A stretch of 64,000 nucleotides of DNA from contig NZ_JACJOX010000045.1 in assembly GCF_014695775.1 (NCBI RefSeq), forward strand, positions 54,275-118,274. Direction: 5' to 3'. A program made the translations under genes and the position numbers. The notes under the pieces are model-generated. The model was not told where the DNA came from, did not search any database, and saw only the letters and a list, made by a program, of their open reading frames with translations. This document shows positions 53,612-61,913 of the stretch, piece by piece. Each line of letters starts with the position of its first letter. The first letter of the stretch is position 1. This DNA comes from Leptolyngbya sp. FACHB-60. Its GTDB lineage: Bacteria; Cyanobacteriota; Cyanobacteriia; Phormidesmidales; Phormidesmidaceae.

Positions 53612-54286
53612 CTATAGCTCAACGATGACGGGGGTTCCCAAGTCCACCATATCGAATAACTGGCGAATATCTTCGTTGTACATGCGCACGCAGCCGTGGG
53701 AAGCTGCCCGCCCTACAGAATCACGGTTAGGGGTGCCATGAAAGCCGATGACGTTATTACCATCACTCCAGAAGCCAATCCAGCGATCGCCCAGCGGATT
53801 TTCTGAACCAGGCGGCACTACTTCATTGGTGAAAGGATTTGTCCACGCTGGCTGAGTGATTTGTGAGAAGATTTCAAACTCTCCGGTGGGCGTTTCCCAC
53901 CCCGGCCTGCCAATGGCAACCGGAAAGCTCGCTTCTACAACATTGCCCCTGTGGACGTATACCCGGCGATCGCTCAAGCTCAGTCGCAGATGCACCGGTT
54001 GCTCTACAACCTCAGGCAAAAGATCTGCCTCTAGGGGAGCAGCCGCAGCAGATGAATCAGTCGACGGTAAAGCCATCGTCGGACGAATCAGTATAGGCTC
54101 TGGCAAAATGTGTAAACTAGGCTCTACCTGCTCGGTTGGCTGCAACTGAGGCGTTTTTGGTGACGGATCAGCTTCCTGCTTAGCAAAAGCTTTTGCTACC
54201 CCCAAATCACCTAGCAATAAGCTGCTTAAACAAACAATTATTGACTTGTAGACCAGCATTTTGGAGTGTAGCGGAGCAGAGTTCAT
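53612..54286 (-). CDS. L,D-transpeptidase (YkuD domain), exported
   Basis: This 224-residue protein has an N-terminal signal segment (YKSIIVCLSSLLLGDLGVAKAFA), a linker and a YkuD domain (about 95-224). The catalytic motif is HGTPNRDSVGRAASHGCVRMYNEDI with His and Cys of SHGCVRM. GxxxTPTGEFEI is present. It crosslinks peptidoglycan 3-3 or anchors lipoproteins to the wall. It is monocistronic. Confidence 0.92.
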   Translation of the reverse strand: MNSAPLHSKMLVYKSIIVCLSSLLLGDLGVAKAFAKQEADPSPKTPQLQPTEQVEPSLHILPEPILIRPTMALPSTDSSAAAAPLEADLLPEVVEQPVHLRLSLSDRRVYVHRGNVVEASFPVAIGRPGWETPTGEFEIFSQITQPAWTNPFTNEVVPPGSENPLGDRWIGFWSDGNNVIGFHGTPNRDSVGRAASHGCVRMYNEDIRQLFDMVDLGTPVIVEL

Positions 54287-54456
54287 GGGCGATGGTGGAG
54301 TTACAGGAAAAATCTCAGCAGGGTTACGACAACTTTAGCTTAAGCCAGTGAGCACGGTTATCTGCCTGAATTGCGATCTCTGGGCAACTACGTAGTCCCT
54401 TCCAACATTTAAGGTAAAGCGGCTGGATTTTCGCTCCGCTGTATTCGATCAAAGTC

Positions 54457-55098
54457 AATTGTTTCTTTGTCGCTTAAGCGTCTGAGGCAATGGTGGCTTG
54501 GTTTTTTAGCCGTGGCTGTAGGTTACGTTGTGGTAGCCAAGCTCGGTTTTATGTAGCCAAGCTCGGTTTTTATATCGTGGGAAGCTAGGCGGCTGTATCG
54601 CCTATCTGGCCTCCAGCAATTTATAGCCAAGGCATTATGCTTGTAATAGGGGCTGCTTTAGCAATTTTCTCCCAGTTTAACCACCTAGCTGAACAGCGCC
54701 AGCTCGAAAAGATCAAAACCATTAGCGATGCCTATATGGTGGTGGGAGGCATTTCCTACGAGCGGGACGACCATGCCCAAGCAGCGGCGGAGATGGCTTT
54801 GGATATGCAGGCCATGGCCCAGGAATTTAGCGATCGCACTGGCCAATCCTTTCGCCTGCGCATTGGCATTAGCACTGCCCCGGTGGTGACTAGGGTGATT
54901 GGTGCCAAAAAGTTTATCTACGACCTCTGGGGTGACACCGTCAATACCGCCAGCCGCGTGAGTCGTTTGGGATAGCTGAACAGATTCAAGTCACTGCAAC
55001 AAGCTACCACTGCCTCAAAGACACTATGACTTTGACCTGAGGTGCGAGGTTTGGGTCAAGGGCGAGGGGCAGAGGCGCACTTACTTTCTGCGGTAAAA
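54457..55098 (+). pseudogene. Decayed membrane-anchored class III cyclase gene
   Basis: An N-terminal membrane helix of MASE1-like type (RLRQWWLGFLAVAVGYVVVA) is read from about 54475 to 54552 and then hits a stop. The cyclase core resumes near 54668 (FNHLAEQRQLEKIKT, DAYMVVGG, RLRIGISTAPV, DLWGDTVNTASR) and stops at 54973-54975. Beyond two frameshifts the tail reads AEQIQVTATSYHCLKD and then YDFDLRCEVWVKGEGQRRTY to TAA at 55096. The metal-binding N-terminal part of the cyclase domain is missing. A 20-bp tandem duplication (54534-54570) lies at the break. I cannot tell how large the deletion is. Confidence 0.8.
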
Positions 55099-55267
55099 AA
55101 GCCTGGCGATCGTTGCTAGGCCACTCTAAGCACTGGTCAACTCAACAATGATTTGTGGTGGCTGGCCGGGTATGCTAAAGCCAAGGGAGTTCTTTCAGAT
55201 AGCCAGCGATACCTACCGTATCTACGGCTTGTTGCTTCAGTATCCTGTGCCACCACGTGATGGGTCT

Positions 55268-55681
55268 ATGACTACGGCTAAGGCATCTGTACCAGCGCAG
55301 CCCGCGCCCCCGCTCTCCGCCCAAGACGCAATGCTGGAGAACATTATTGGGGTTGCCATTTTCGACTTCAGTGGTCTGCCCCGCGAGTATTTCATCACCG
55401 CCGACAACGAAAGTACCAGCTGGGTGCAGCTGGTATTTCAGGCTTTAGGGCTCAAATCGCTGCTAATGGCGTCGTTGAAGCTAGAGGGGTTCTCCCACAT
55501 CTGCATTGAGCTAGACCAGCAAACCGCCTTTGTGGTGCGCACTAAAGAGGAGTACGTAGCCCTGCTAACGCGTAAACCGCTGGTGTTCGCTACAGCCCAG
55601 GAGAGCGATCGCTTTAGCAAGTGGGTGCGCCAGTTTGAGCGCCTCCTGCTGCGTGAGCACGGTCGGTTTATACCGGCCTAA
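55268..55681 (+). CDS. Roadblock/LC7-like small protein
   Basis: ATG 55268 gives 137 residues; in-frame ATGs at 55148 and 55175 are possible but their extra residues look non-conserved. The core (LENIIGVAIFDFSGLPREYFITADN, LLMASLKLEGFSHICIELDQQTAFVVRTKEEYVALLT) has the beta-helix-beta pattern of roadblock/LC7 proteins, which partner small GTPases of the MglA/Ras type or act as scaffolds. No GTPase gene is nearby. A hairpin of AGGGTCTAAGGT (55697-55708) with 55760-55771 follows. Confidence 0.65.
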   Translation: MTTAKASVPAQPAPPLSAQDAMLENIIGVAIFDFSGLPREYFITADNESTSWVQLVFQALGLKSLLMASLKLEGFSHICIELDQQTAFVVRTKEEYVALLTRKPLVFATAQESDRFSKWVRQFERLLLREHGRFIPA

Positions 55682-55775
55682 GGGGGTGAAGGGTGCAGGG
55701 TCTAAGGTGAAGGGGCTGGCTAAATGCTTGTGATTCTGAGCCTAAACCCTAAACCTTGTACCTTAGACCCTAAAG

Positions 55776-56123
55776 CTAAGGCAAAAACCGATCTAGCGCA
55801 GCCTTGAGTTCGGCGATTTCTTCTTCAATGTTGCCGTCTTCAGCCGCGCGACCAATGCACTCAGTCAGGTGCTCATCGAGAATGATGCGGGCGACGCGAT
55901 CGAGCGCACCGCGCACCGCTGCCACCTGTACAAGCACATCCGGACAGGGACGGCTCTCCTGCACCATAGTCTTAATGCCGCGAATATGACCCTCGATGCG
56001 GGCCAGCCGGTTGACAATTCGTCGCAGCGATTCTGGGTCATGGACGTGGGGATGGGCCTTGGTGTCGCCAGGAGGCTCGACCTCGTGCAGGTGGGAATGG
56101 GGAGTGGGGCTAGGGTTATGCAA
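55776..56123 (-). CDS. CsoR/RcnR-family metal-sensing repressor, InrS-like
   Basis: This 115-residue DUF156 protein has the Cys-His-Cys set with exact spacing of CsoR: Cys in SRPCPDVL, His 25 residues on (ILDEHLTEC) and Cys 4 after. The N-terminal extension is His-rich (HSHLHEV, AHPHVHDPE), as in the cyanobacterial nickel sensor InrS. Such repressors release DNA when metal is bound and de-repress an efflux pump. TTG 56123 is the only start that gives the His-rich arm. No exporter gene is adjacent, so target and metal (Ni or Cu) are inferred. Confidence 0.85.
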   Translation of the reverse strand: MHNPSPTPHSHLHEVEPPGDTKAHPHVHDPESLRRIVNRLARIEGHIRGIKTMVQESRPCPDVLVQVAAVRGALDRVARIILDEHLTECIGRAAEDGNIEEEIAELKAALDRFLP

Positions 56124-56179
56124 TGGAATGTGAGAATGAATAACAGACGAACAGAAACGGCGGTTGGCTCAACGCTGCC

Positions 56180-56599
56180 CTACTGGGGCGGTAAAAACCC
56201 TGACAGGGTGGCCAAGTCATCTAAAGACTTAACCCCTGGGTATAGCTGACCCTCGATTTCCCAAGTGGGATATCCCTGAATGCTCTTTTGCTCACACAGC
56301 TCTGGCTGCGGGTTGTCGCCATCGGCGGCACACTCTATGTAGGGCACCTGATCCACAGCCTCGCCAAACATCGCCTTCTGATCAGCGCAGTGGGGGCACC
56401 AATAAGCCCCATACATCACGCCGTTGGTGTCGGCTAGGTGCTGGGCTAGCTGGGCCTCGTAGCTGGTCGCGTCAGTAACCGTCTGGGTAGGCTCAGGCCC
56501 GCACCCGGCTAACAGCAGGGTACCCAGCGCTAACCCTCCCAGCCAGGAGACGTTCAGCCGGGGCTGAGGCCAAAAACGAACGCGGTGTAGTGAAACCAT
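56180..56599 (-). CDS. Thioredoxin-like lipoprotein
   Basis: From ATG 56599 the product is 139 residues. A lipoprotein-type signal is visible (LGGLALGTLLLAGC with lipobox Cys). The thioredoxin-like domain has WCPHC (YGAYWCPHCADQK) and a GYPTWEI cis-Pro loop. The C-X-X-C dithiol and PYIECAADGDNPQPELCEQK resemble the thioredoxin part of VKOR-thioredoxin (LTO1-like) proteins. It is probably a periplasmic or lumenal oxidoreductase. It starts 80 bp downstream of tsaD on the same strand. Confidence 0.85.
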   Translation of the reverse strand: MVSLHRVRFWPQPRLNVSWLGGLALGTLLLAGCGPEPTQTVTDATSYEAQLAQHLADTNGVMYGAYWCPHCADQKAMFGEAVDQVPYIECAADGDNPQPELCEQKSIQGYPTWEIEGQLYPGVKSLDDLATLSGFLPPQ

Positions 56600-56678
56600 G
56601 GCGCTTAACCAACACAACCCTTGAGTAACGGCTGGAGGGCGATCGCTTTCCCACCAGTCGCTGAACCCCAGTGTAGCG

Positions 56679-57737
56679 TCAAGCCACGGCCATAGGCGCG
56701 TAAAGCTCCATCACTCGCGCTAAGTCGAGGCGCGACTGGGCTCCTAGATTGAGGCCTGAATAGTGCCCCTGGTTGAGATGGTCGGCGGCAGCACAGCCGA
56801 TCATCGCGGCATTGTCAGTACAAAGGCTAAAGGGTGGAAACAGCACCCGCAGGCCGTGGTCGACAGCCGCCTGCTGAAGGTGCTGGCGCAGACCGCTGTT
56901 GGCGGCGACCCCACCCCCTACCGCCACAGTGGTAAGGCCGTAGGCCTGGGCACAGGCCACCACCCGGCGGGTTAGACTACGGGCCACCGTGGCCTGAAAA
57001 CTAGCGGCTAGATCAGCTACCGGTAGGGGATCGGCCCCATCCGCCCTAAGTTTTTCCACCAGGCGCAGCACCGCCGTCTTCAGCCCGCTAAAGCTGGAGT
57101 CGTAGGGGTGAAAGCCCCCCTCAGGCCGCGAAATATTGCCCTCGGGCAACGGAAACGCCTTAGGATTGCCGTTCTGGGCCAGCTGGTCAATGATCGGGCC
57201 GCCGGGATAGCCTAACCCCATCAGGCGCGCTACTTTGTCAAAAGCCTCCCCAGCGGCGTCGTCGCGGGTTTGACCTAGGGTTTGATACTGGCCGCAGCCT
57301 TTGACGTAAATCAGGCTGGTGTGGCCCCCCGACACCAGCAGGCACAGGTAGGGGGGCTCCAGGTCTGGGCTGGCCAAATAGTTGGCGTAGATGTGCCCCT
57401 CAAGGTGGTGGATCCCTAGGAAGGGCTTACGATGCACCATGGCCAGGGTTTTGCCCGCTGTTAGCCCCACCAGCAGGGCTCCCACTAGGCCCGGCGTGCA
57501 GGTGGCGGCGACCCCATCAATGCTGGCCCAGTCGAGCCCCGCCTGGTCTAGGGCCGCGCTGATGCTTTCCCCCAGCGTGGCGACGTGGTGCCGCGAGGCT
57601 ACCTCGGGCACAATGCCGCCGTAGGGCTGGTGAATGGCAATTTGTGAGGCGACGACGGTGCTGAGGACGGTGCGATCGCGCACCACCGCCGCCGCTGTTT
57701 CATCACAGCTGGTTTCTATCGCTAAAATCGTCGCCAT
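56679..57737 (-). CDS. tsaD: tRNA N6-threonylcarbamoyladenosine synthase subunit TsaD
   Basis: This 352-residue TsaD (Gcp/Kae1) has MATILAIETSCDETAAAVVRD, the metal His pair FLGIHHLEGHIYANYL, VSGGHTSLIYVK, VGGGVAANSGLRQHL and FPPFSLCTDNAAMIG. It transfers threonylcarbamoyl to A37 of ANN-decoding tRNAs with TsaB, TsaE and TsaC. Partner genes are not in this window. ATG 57737 is clear. Confidence 0.97.
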   Translation of the reverse strand: MATILAIETSCDETAAAVVRDRTVLSTVVASQIAIHQPYGGIVPEVASRHHVATLGESISAALDQAGLDWASIDGVAATCTPGLVGALLVGLTAGKTLAMVHRKPFLGIHHLEGHIYANYLASPDLEPPYLCLLVSGGHTSLIYVKGCGQYQTLGQTRDDAAGEAFDKVARLMGLGYPGGPIIDQLAQNGNPKAFPLPEGNISRPEGGFHPYDSSFSGLKTAVLRLVEKLRADGADPLPVADLAASFQATVARSLTRRVVACAQAYGLTTVAVGGGVAANSGLRQHLQQAAVDHGLRVLFPPFSLCTDNAAMIGCAAADHLNQGHYSGLNLGAQSRLDLARVMELYAPMAVA

Positions 57738-57889
57738 GGGGGTTGTCGTCAGAAGGGAATTAGAGTAAGCCGCGAAAGCGAACTAGAGCAGGTCACACCG
57801 TAATTTGTAGAGATGTAAACACCCCACCGATCTTAGCTTTACGGGGGTTCGGCCGCGCGGTATTATGGCGACCAAGTTGGGTGAATTTT

Positions 57890-57918
57890 TGTTCAAAAAA
57901 CTTAACTTTATGTTCAAA
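57890..57918 (+). promoter_or_regulatory. Direct repeats upstream of psaF
   Basis: TGTTCAAA occurs at 57890-57897 and 57911-57918, 21 bp apart (two helical turns), 40-70 bp before psaF. The region around is AT-rich. A regulator-binding pair is possible. No clear HLR1 (RpaB) motif is present. Confidence 0.35.
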
Positions 57919-57956
57919 TCGCCCTAGTTTCTTCGGTAATTAAAAAGGAACAGTTT

Positions 57957-58457
57957 ATGCGACGGTTTTTTGCTGTAGCGCTTGTAGTGTTTCTCTGGTT
58001 TGGGTTTGCTTCCCCGGCTTCCGCTAGCCTGGCTGGCGACAACGTAGCCGGCCTCACCCCCTGTGGTCAGAACGAGGCATTTCTAAAGCGAGCCGCTGGT
58101 GCCAAGACCGAGGCGGCCAAAGCTCGGTTTGAATTTTATGGTAGCTCTACCCTGCTGTGCGGCAGCGAGGGTCTACCCCACTTGGTGGTAGACGGTGATC
58201 TGGCCCATGCCGGCGAGTTTCTAATTCCTAGCCTGTTGTTTCTCTACATTGCTGGGTGGATTGGCTGGGTAGGTCGCGCCTACTTAATCACGGTACGTGG
58301 TGACAAGAATCCCGAAGAAAAGGAAGTCATTATTGATGTGCCCCTGGCCATCAAGACCATGTTAACTGGGTTTGCCTGGCCGCTACTTGCCTTCAAAGAC
58401 ATAGCTAGCGGGGCCATGTTTGCTAAAAACGAAGAGATCACCGTATCTCCTCGCTAG
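57957..58457 (+). CDS. psaF: Photosystem I subunit III (PsaF)
   Basis: This 166-residue protein has a lumen-targeting signal peptide (MRRFFAVALVVFLWFGFASPASA) and the mature PsaF pattern LTPCGQNEAFLKRA...LLCGSEGLPHLVVDGDLAHAGEFLIPSLLFLYIAGWIGWVGRAYL. The two lumenal Cys that form a disulfide are present. PsaF helps dock plastocyanin or cytochrome c6 and binds PsaJ. A Shine-Dalgarno (AAGGAA) lies 8 bases before ATG. psaJ follows 64 bp downstream. Confidence 0.97.
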   Translation: MRRFFAVALVVFLWFGFASPASASLAGDNVAGLTPCGQNEAFLKRAAGAKTEAAKARFEFYGSSTLLCGSEGLPHLVVDGDLAHAGEFLIPSLLFLYIAGWIGWVGRAYLITVRGDKNPEEKEVIIDVPLAIKTMLTGFAWPLLAFKDIASGAMFAKNEEITVSPR

Positions 58458-58521
58458 GTAAATCTCTCGCTGATCCCCAGAAAAACGACTCCCCAGAATA
58501 ACGACCCAGGAGAATTAGACC

Positions 58522-58647
58522 ATGAACAACGGCCTGCCTCGGTATTTGTCAACTGCCCCGGTGCTGATTACCGTGTGGATGTTGATTCACGCCGGTATTT
58601 TGATCGAATTCAATCGCTTCTTTCCCGACTTGCTGCTGCACCCTTAG
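58522..58647 (+). CDS. psaJ: Photosystem I subunit IX (PsaJ)
   Basis: This 41-residue single-helix protein has RYLSTAPVLITVWMLIHAG, then ILIEFNRFFPDLLLHP. Length (about 40-44) and the C-terminal IEFNRFFPD block match PsaJ. AGGAGA lies about 8 bases upstream of ATG. It is between psaF and psaL and is co-transcribed with psaF. It was short enough to be missed by length-based gene calling. Confidence 0.96.
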   Translation: MNNGLPRYLSTAPVLITVWMLIHAGILIEFNRFFPDLLLHP

Positions 58648-58687
58648 GGAAAGACCTCGTGAGGGCTGCCTCGCGAGTGCGCTTTAG

Positions 58688-58727
58688 AGATGGTTTTTGG
58701 AGACTTAACGGCGTCTAGAAACCGTCT
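58688..58727 (+). promoter_or_regulatory. Hairpin between psaJ and psaL
   Basis: AGATGGTTT (58688-58696) pairs with AAACCGTCT (58719-58727) with one G-U, and AGAC (58701-58704) pairs with GTCT (58713-58716). TTATCTATTT follows. It lies 40 bp after psaJ and 46 bp before psaL. It could attenuate read-through or process the transcript, allowing more PsaF/J than PsaL message. That role is inferred. Confidence 0.5.
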
Positions 58728-58772
58728 TTATCTATTTGCTGTGATCTTGTTTGAGTTGGAGAAACTTCCCCC

Positions 58773-59255
58773 ATGACAGACCTCATTCAGCCCGCTGGGG
58801 ATCCACAAATCGGCAATCTAGAAACGCCGATTAATTCCTCTGCGTTTTCCAAAGCTTTTATTGGCAATCTACCCGCCTACCGCAAGGGGCTTTCCCCCCA
58901 GCGGCGCGGCTTAGAAATTGGCATGGCCCACGGCTATTTCCTCTACGGCCCCTTTGCCCTACTCGGCCCCCTGCGCGATTCTGAAATCCCCGGCTTGGCT
59001 GGGTTGCTGAGCGCGGCGGGCCTAGTGGTGATTTTGACCGCCTGCCTGTCGATTTACTCAAGTTCTGGCCTCAACCACTCCGTTACTAAAGCCACCACCC
59101 CCTTCCCCCCTCCCGCTAGCCTCGAAACTGAGGAAGGCTGGAGCGAGTTTGCCGGTAGCTTTTTAATCGGTGGCATTGGCGGGGCGACCTTCGCCTATCT
59201 GCTGGCGGCTAATCTGCCTATTCTGACCACCCTAGTCAGCGGCGGCCATAGCTAA
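58773..59255 (+). CDS. psaL: Photosystem I subunit XI (PsaL)
   Basis: This 160-residue protein has the PsaL pattern: DPQIGNLETPINSSAFSKAFIGNLPAYRKGLSPQRRGLEIGMAHGYFLYGPFALLGPLRDSE, three helices, and the stromal loop between helices 2 and 3 carrying a Pro-rich stretch (TKATTPFPPPASLETEEGW). It forms the oligomer interface of PSI. The C terminus ends after VSGGHS. It follows psaJ at 125 bp. The F-J-L order with a Pro-rich loop is the pattern reported for tetramer-forming PSI. Confidence 0.96.
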   Translation: MTDLIQPAGDPQIGNLETPINSSAFSKAFIGNLPAYRKGLSPQRRGLEIGMAHGYFLYGPFALLGPLRDSEIPGLAGLLSAAGLVVILTACLSIYSSSGLNHSVTKATTPFPPPASLETEEGWSEFAGSFLIGGIGGATFAYLLAANLPILTTLVSGGHS

Positions 59256-59281
59256 GCCTGCCTCTGTAATCTATATTCTGT

Positions 59282-59327
59282 AAACGCCAGGGGCGATGGA
59301 CTGCAATCCGTCACCCCTGGCGTTTTT
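59282..59327 (+). terminator. Terminator after psaL
   Basis: Arms AAACGCCAGGGG (59282-59293) and 59314-59325 pair perfectly, and TT follows. It lies 27 bp past psaL and closes the PSI operon. Confidence 0.85.
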
Positions 59328-59456
59328 AAGTGCGGTATGGACAATCAGGCGTAGCCTGTGCCATTGGGGAAGACGTTGTTCTCCCAAGGATTTTTGTACG
59401 CTGAATCCTGGGGTTGGGCAAAGCGAAGCATGCCCGACCTACTGCTAAGAGCTGTT

Positions 59457-60665
59457 CTACAACGGCCCGATCGCCTCCACCGCTGCCTCCACCGCTAGGG
59501 CCACATGGGTCCAGTGGGTACCGCCCTGGCAGTAGACGATGTAGGGCTCCCGCAGGGGGCCGTCAGCCGATAGTTCTGACGTGCTGCCGTCGATAAAGGT
59601 GCCCCCAGCCATCACCAGCTCGCTATCGTAGCCGGGCATGGCAGCCGGTACGGGTTCCACGTAGGCATCAATGGGTGAATGCTGTTGTACGGCCTTACAA
59701 AAGGCGATCAGTTTCTCGGGCGACCCCAGGCGAATGGCCTGAATTACGTCGCGCTGGGGCGCACTGGGGGCTGGATTGACGGGGTACCCCAGGGCCGCGA
59801 AGGTGGCCGCCAGCAGATAATTGCCCTTCATGGCTTCACCAACCATTTGAGGAGCTAGAAATAACCCCTGATAAAGCAGGCGGTTGAGGTTGAGGCTAGA
59901 GCCACCGCTAGCTCCAATGCCGGGGGCCGTGAGGCGGCAGGCGGCGGCGGCCACTAGATCAGCTCGGCCCGCTACATAGCCGCCAGTGGGAGCAATGGTG
60001 CCGCCAGGATTTTTAATCAGCGACCCGGCTATGAGATCGGCCCCAACGGCGGTGGGCTCGCGGTCTTCCAAAAATTCGCCGTAGCAGTTGTCGACAAAAC
60101 AGACAACGGTGGAATTCTGGCCTTTTACCGTAGCCACGATCTTTTCGATTTCGGCTATGGTGAGGGATGACCGCCAGCTGTAGCCGCACGATCGCTGGAT
60201 GTGCACCAGTCGGGTTTTTGGCCCCACTGCTGTCGCTAGGGCATCCCAGTCGAGGGTGTGGTCAGCGGTCAACGGTAACTCTCGATAGGACACCCCAAAC
60301 TCTGCCAAGGACCCCTGGCCTTTGCTCCGTAAGCCAATTACCTCCTCAAGGGTGTCGTAGGGAGTGCCTGCTACGGCTAGCATTTCATCTCCAGGGCGCA
60401 GCACGCCGTACAAGGCGCAGGCGATCGCGTGGGTGCCTGAGACAAACTGCGATCGCACCAGGGCGGCCTCCGCCTGCACTACATCGGCAAAAACGCGATC
60501 GAGAGTGTCACGCCCTAGATCATCGTGGCCGTAGCCCGACACGCTGTTAAAGTGGTGGCTTCCCACCCGATGCTGCCGAAATGCCCCTAATACTCGCGCT
60601 AGATTTTGCTTGACCTGGGCGTCAATTCCATAAAAAATCGGAAGAAGGGTCGAGTCGGGAGGCAT
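59457..60665 (-). CDS. PLP enzyme, methionine gamma-lyase-like (aluminium-resistance/YnbB family)
   Basis: ATG 60665 gives 402 residues. The family pattern is clear: YGIDAQVKQNLARVLGAFR, HHFNSVSGYGHDDLGRD, VRSQFVSGTHAIACALYGVLRPGDEML, VCFVDNCYGEFLEDREPTAVGADLIAGSLIKNPGGTIAPTGGYVAG. The internal aldimine Lys is in SLIKNPGG. Members were named after Al resistance in Bacillus relatives; the reaction in cyanobacteria is not settled. A role in sulfur amino-acid turnover is inferred. Confidence 0.92.
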   Translation of the reverse strand: MPPDSTLLPIFYGIDAQVKQNLARVLGAFRQHRVGSHHFNSVSGYGHDDLGRDTLDRVFADVVQAEAALVRSQFVSGTHAIACALYGVLRPGDEMLAVAGTPYDTLEEVIGLRSKGQGSLAEFGVSYRELPLTADHTLDWDALATAVGPKTRLVHIQRSCGYSWRSSLTIAEIEKIVATVKGQNSTVVCFVDNCYGEFLEDREPTAVGADLIAGSLIKNPGGTIAPTGGYVAGRADLVAAAACRLTAPGIGASGGSSLNLNRLLYQGLFLAPQMVGEAMKGNYLLAATFAALGYPVNPAPSAPQRDVIQAIRLGSPEKLIAFCKAVQQHSPIDAYVEPVPAAMPGYDSELVMAGGTFIDGSTSELSADGPLREPYIVYCQGGTHWTHVALAVEAAVEAIGPL

Positions 60666-60807
60666 GATCAGGTTTGATTGTTGCAATGATTAAATTTTTT
60701 CGTTAAGAAACAGGGGTAACTATTGTCCCCTACATTTACTCTGCCTGAGCAAAATTCTTACTGAGGATTCCTGCTGGGGCGCTTGTCCAAAATTCTGAGA
60801 TTTTTGC

Positions 60808-61629
60808 ATGACTGCTGTAACTACCGAGCGTTTGTCCCGCGATTGGGTCACCCTTGGCTTCATGATCTTTGTCCACAGCATGGCGGCCCTGGCGTTTCTA
60901 CCCGCTAACTTTTCCTGGGCAGCAATCGGCGTAGCGCTGCTGCTCCACTGGTTTACTGGCTGCCTGGGCATTACCCTGGGTTGGCACCGGCTGGTGTCTC
61001 ACCGCAGCTTTACGGTCCCCAAGTGGCTAGAATACTTTTTTGTCTTTTGCGGCACCCTGGCCTGCCAGCACGGCCCGATTATGTGGGTTGGCCTGCACCG
61101 CCACCACCATGCCTACTCCGACCAGAGTCTTGACCACCATGACTCTAACAAGGGCTTCTGGTGGAGCCATATGGGCTGGATGCTGCGCGATGTGCCGGCC
61201 CGCCACGAGGTTGACCGCTTCATTCGCGATATCAAAGACGACCGCTTCTACCTGTTCTGCGAAAAGTACTTCCTGTTGCTTCAGGTTGGCCTTGGAGTCG
61301 TGCTCTATGCCCTCGGCGGCTGGCCCTTTGTTCTGTGGGGCATCTTTGTGCGCCTAGTGGCGGTCTACCACTGTACCTGGCTGGTGAACAGCGCCACCCA
61401 TAAGTTTGGCTACCGCAGCCACGACACCGACGACAAATCCACCAACTGCTGGTGGGTAGCCGTGTTGACCTACGGCGAAGGCTGGCACAACAACCATCAT
61501 GCCTACCAATACTCGGCTCGCCATGGCCTAGAGTGGTGGGAGATCGACATGACCTGGATGGTGATTAGTCTGCTCGAAAAGGTGGGCCTAGCTAAGAAAG
61601 TTAAGCTGGGCAACTTGGCCGAAGGCTAG
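60808..61629 (+). CDS. desC: Delta-9 acyl-lipid desaturase
   Basis: This 273-residue membrane di-iron enzyme inserts the first double bond into lipid-bound stearate. The three His boxes are HRLVSH (60-65), HRHHH (97-101) and HNNHH (227-231), and FxxxxHxxxYQYSARHG surrounds the last. Four membrane helices are visible. Length fits cyanobacterial DesC. Cold-responsive control would be expected, but no element is recognised. A terminator follows. Confidence 0.94.
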   Translation: MTAVTTERLSRDWVTLGFMIFVHSMAALAFLPANFSWAAIGVALLLHWFTGCLGITLGWHRLVSHRSFTVPKWLEYFFVFCGTLACQHGPIMWVGLHRHHHAYSDQSLDHHDSNKGFWWSHMGWMLRDVPARHEVDRFIRDIKDDRFYLFCEKYFLLLQVGLGVVLYALGGWPFVLWGIFVRLVAVYHCTWLVNSATHKFGYRSHDTDDKSTNCWWVAVLTYGEGWHNNHHAYQYSARHGLEWWEIDMTWMVISLLEKVGLAKKVKLGNLAEG

Positions 61630-61651
61630 ACCACCGGGTTTCAAGCCAGTC

Positions 61652-61689
61652 AAAAGGCGGGTTAGCAACTGTGCTGACTCGCCTTTTTT
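61652..61689 (+). terminator. Terminator after desC
   Basis: AAAAGGCGGGTTAGCA (61652-61667) pairs with TGCTGACTCGCCTTTT (61672-61687) with two mismatches and a 4-base loop, then TTTA. It lies 23 bp past the desC stop. Confidence 0.85.
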
Positions 61690-61913
61690 ATACATCTTCA
61701 AAATTGGGCGTTGCTTAACTCAAGTATGATTTGGCCCCTCAAACCCTCCAATTTTGGGGGAGACAGAGTCTCAAAGTCCCCCAGTGGCGAAACCCGAAAG
61801 CTACGCAGTTGAGCCTTAATTCACTGACCAAAGAGGGCATCAATGATGCTTGACCTATTCATGCAACAAAGTCCTAGATCACTACAGGGCCAACCCACCC
61901 AGAGCTCGCCTGT

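Noticed and set aside
57795..57825. HLR1-like (RpaB) site upstream of psaF
   Set aside because: The two half-sites differ from consensus and have the wrong period, so I did not call it.
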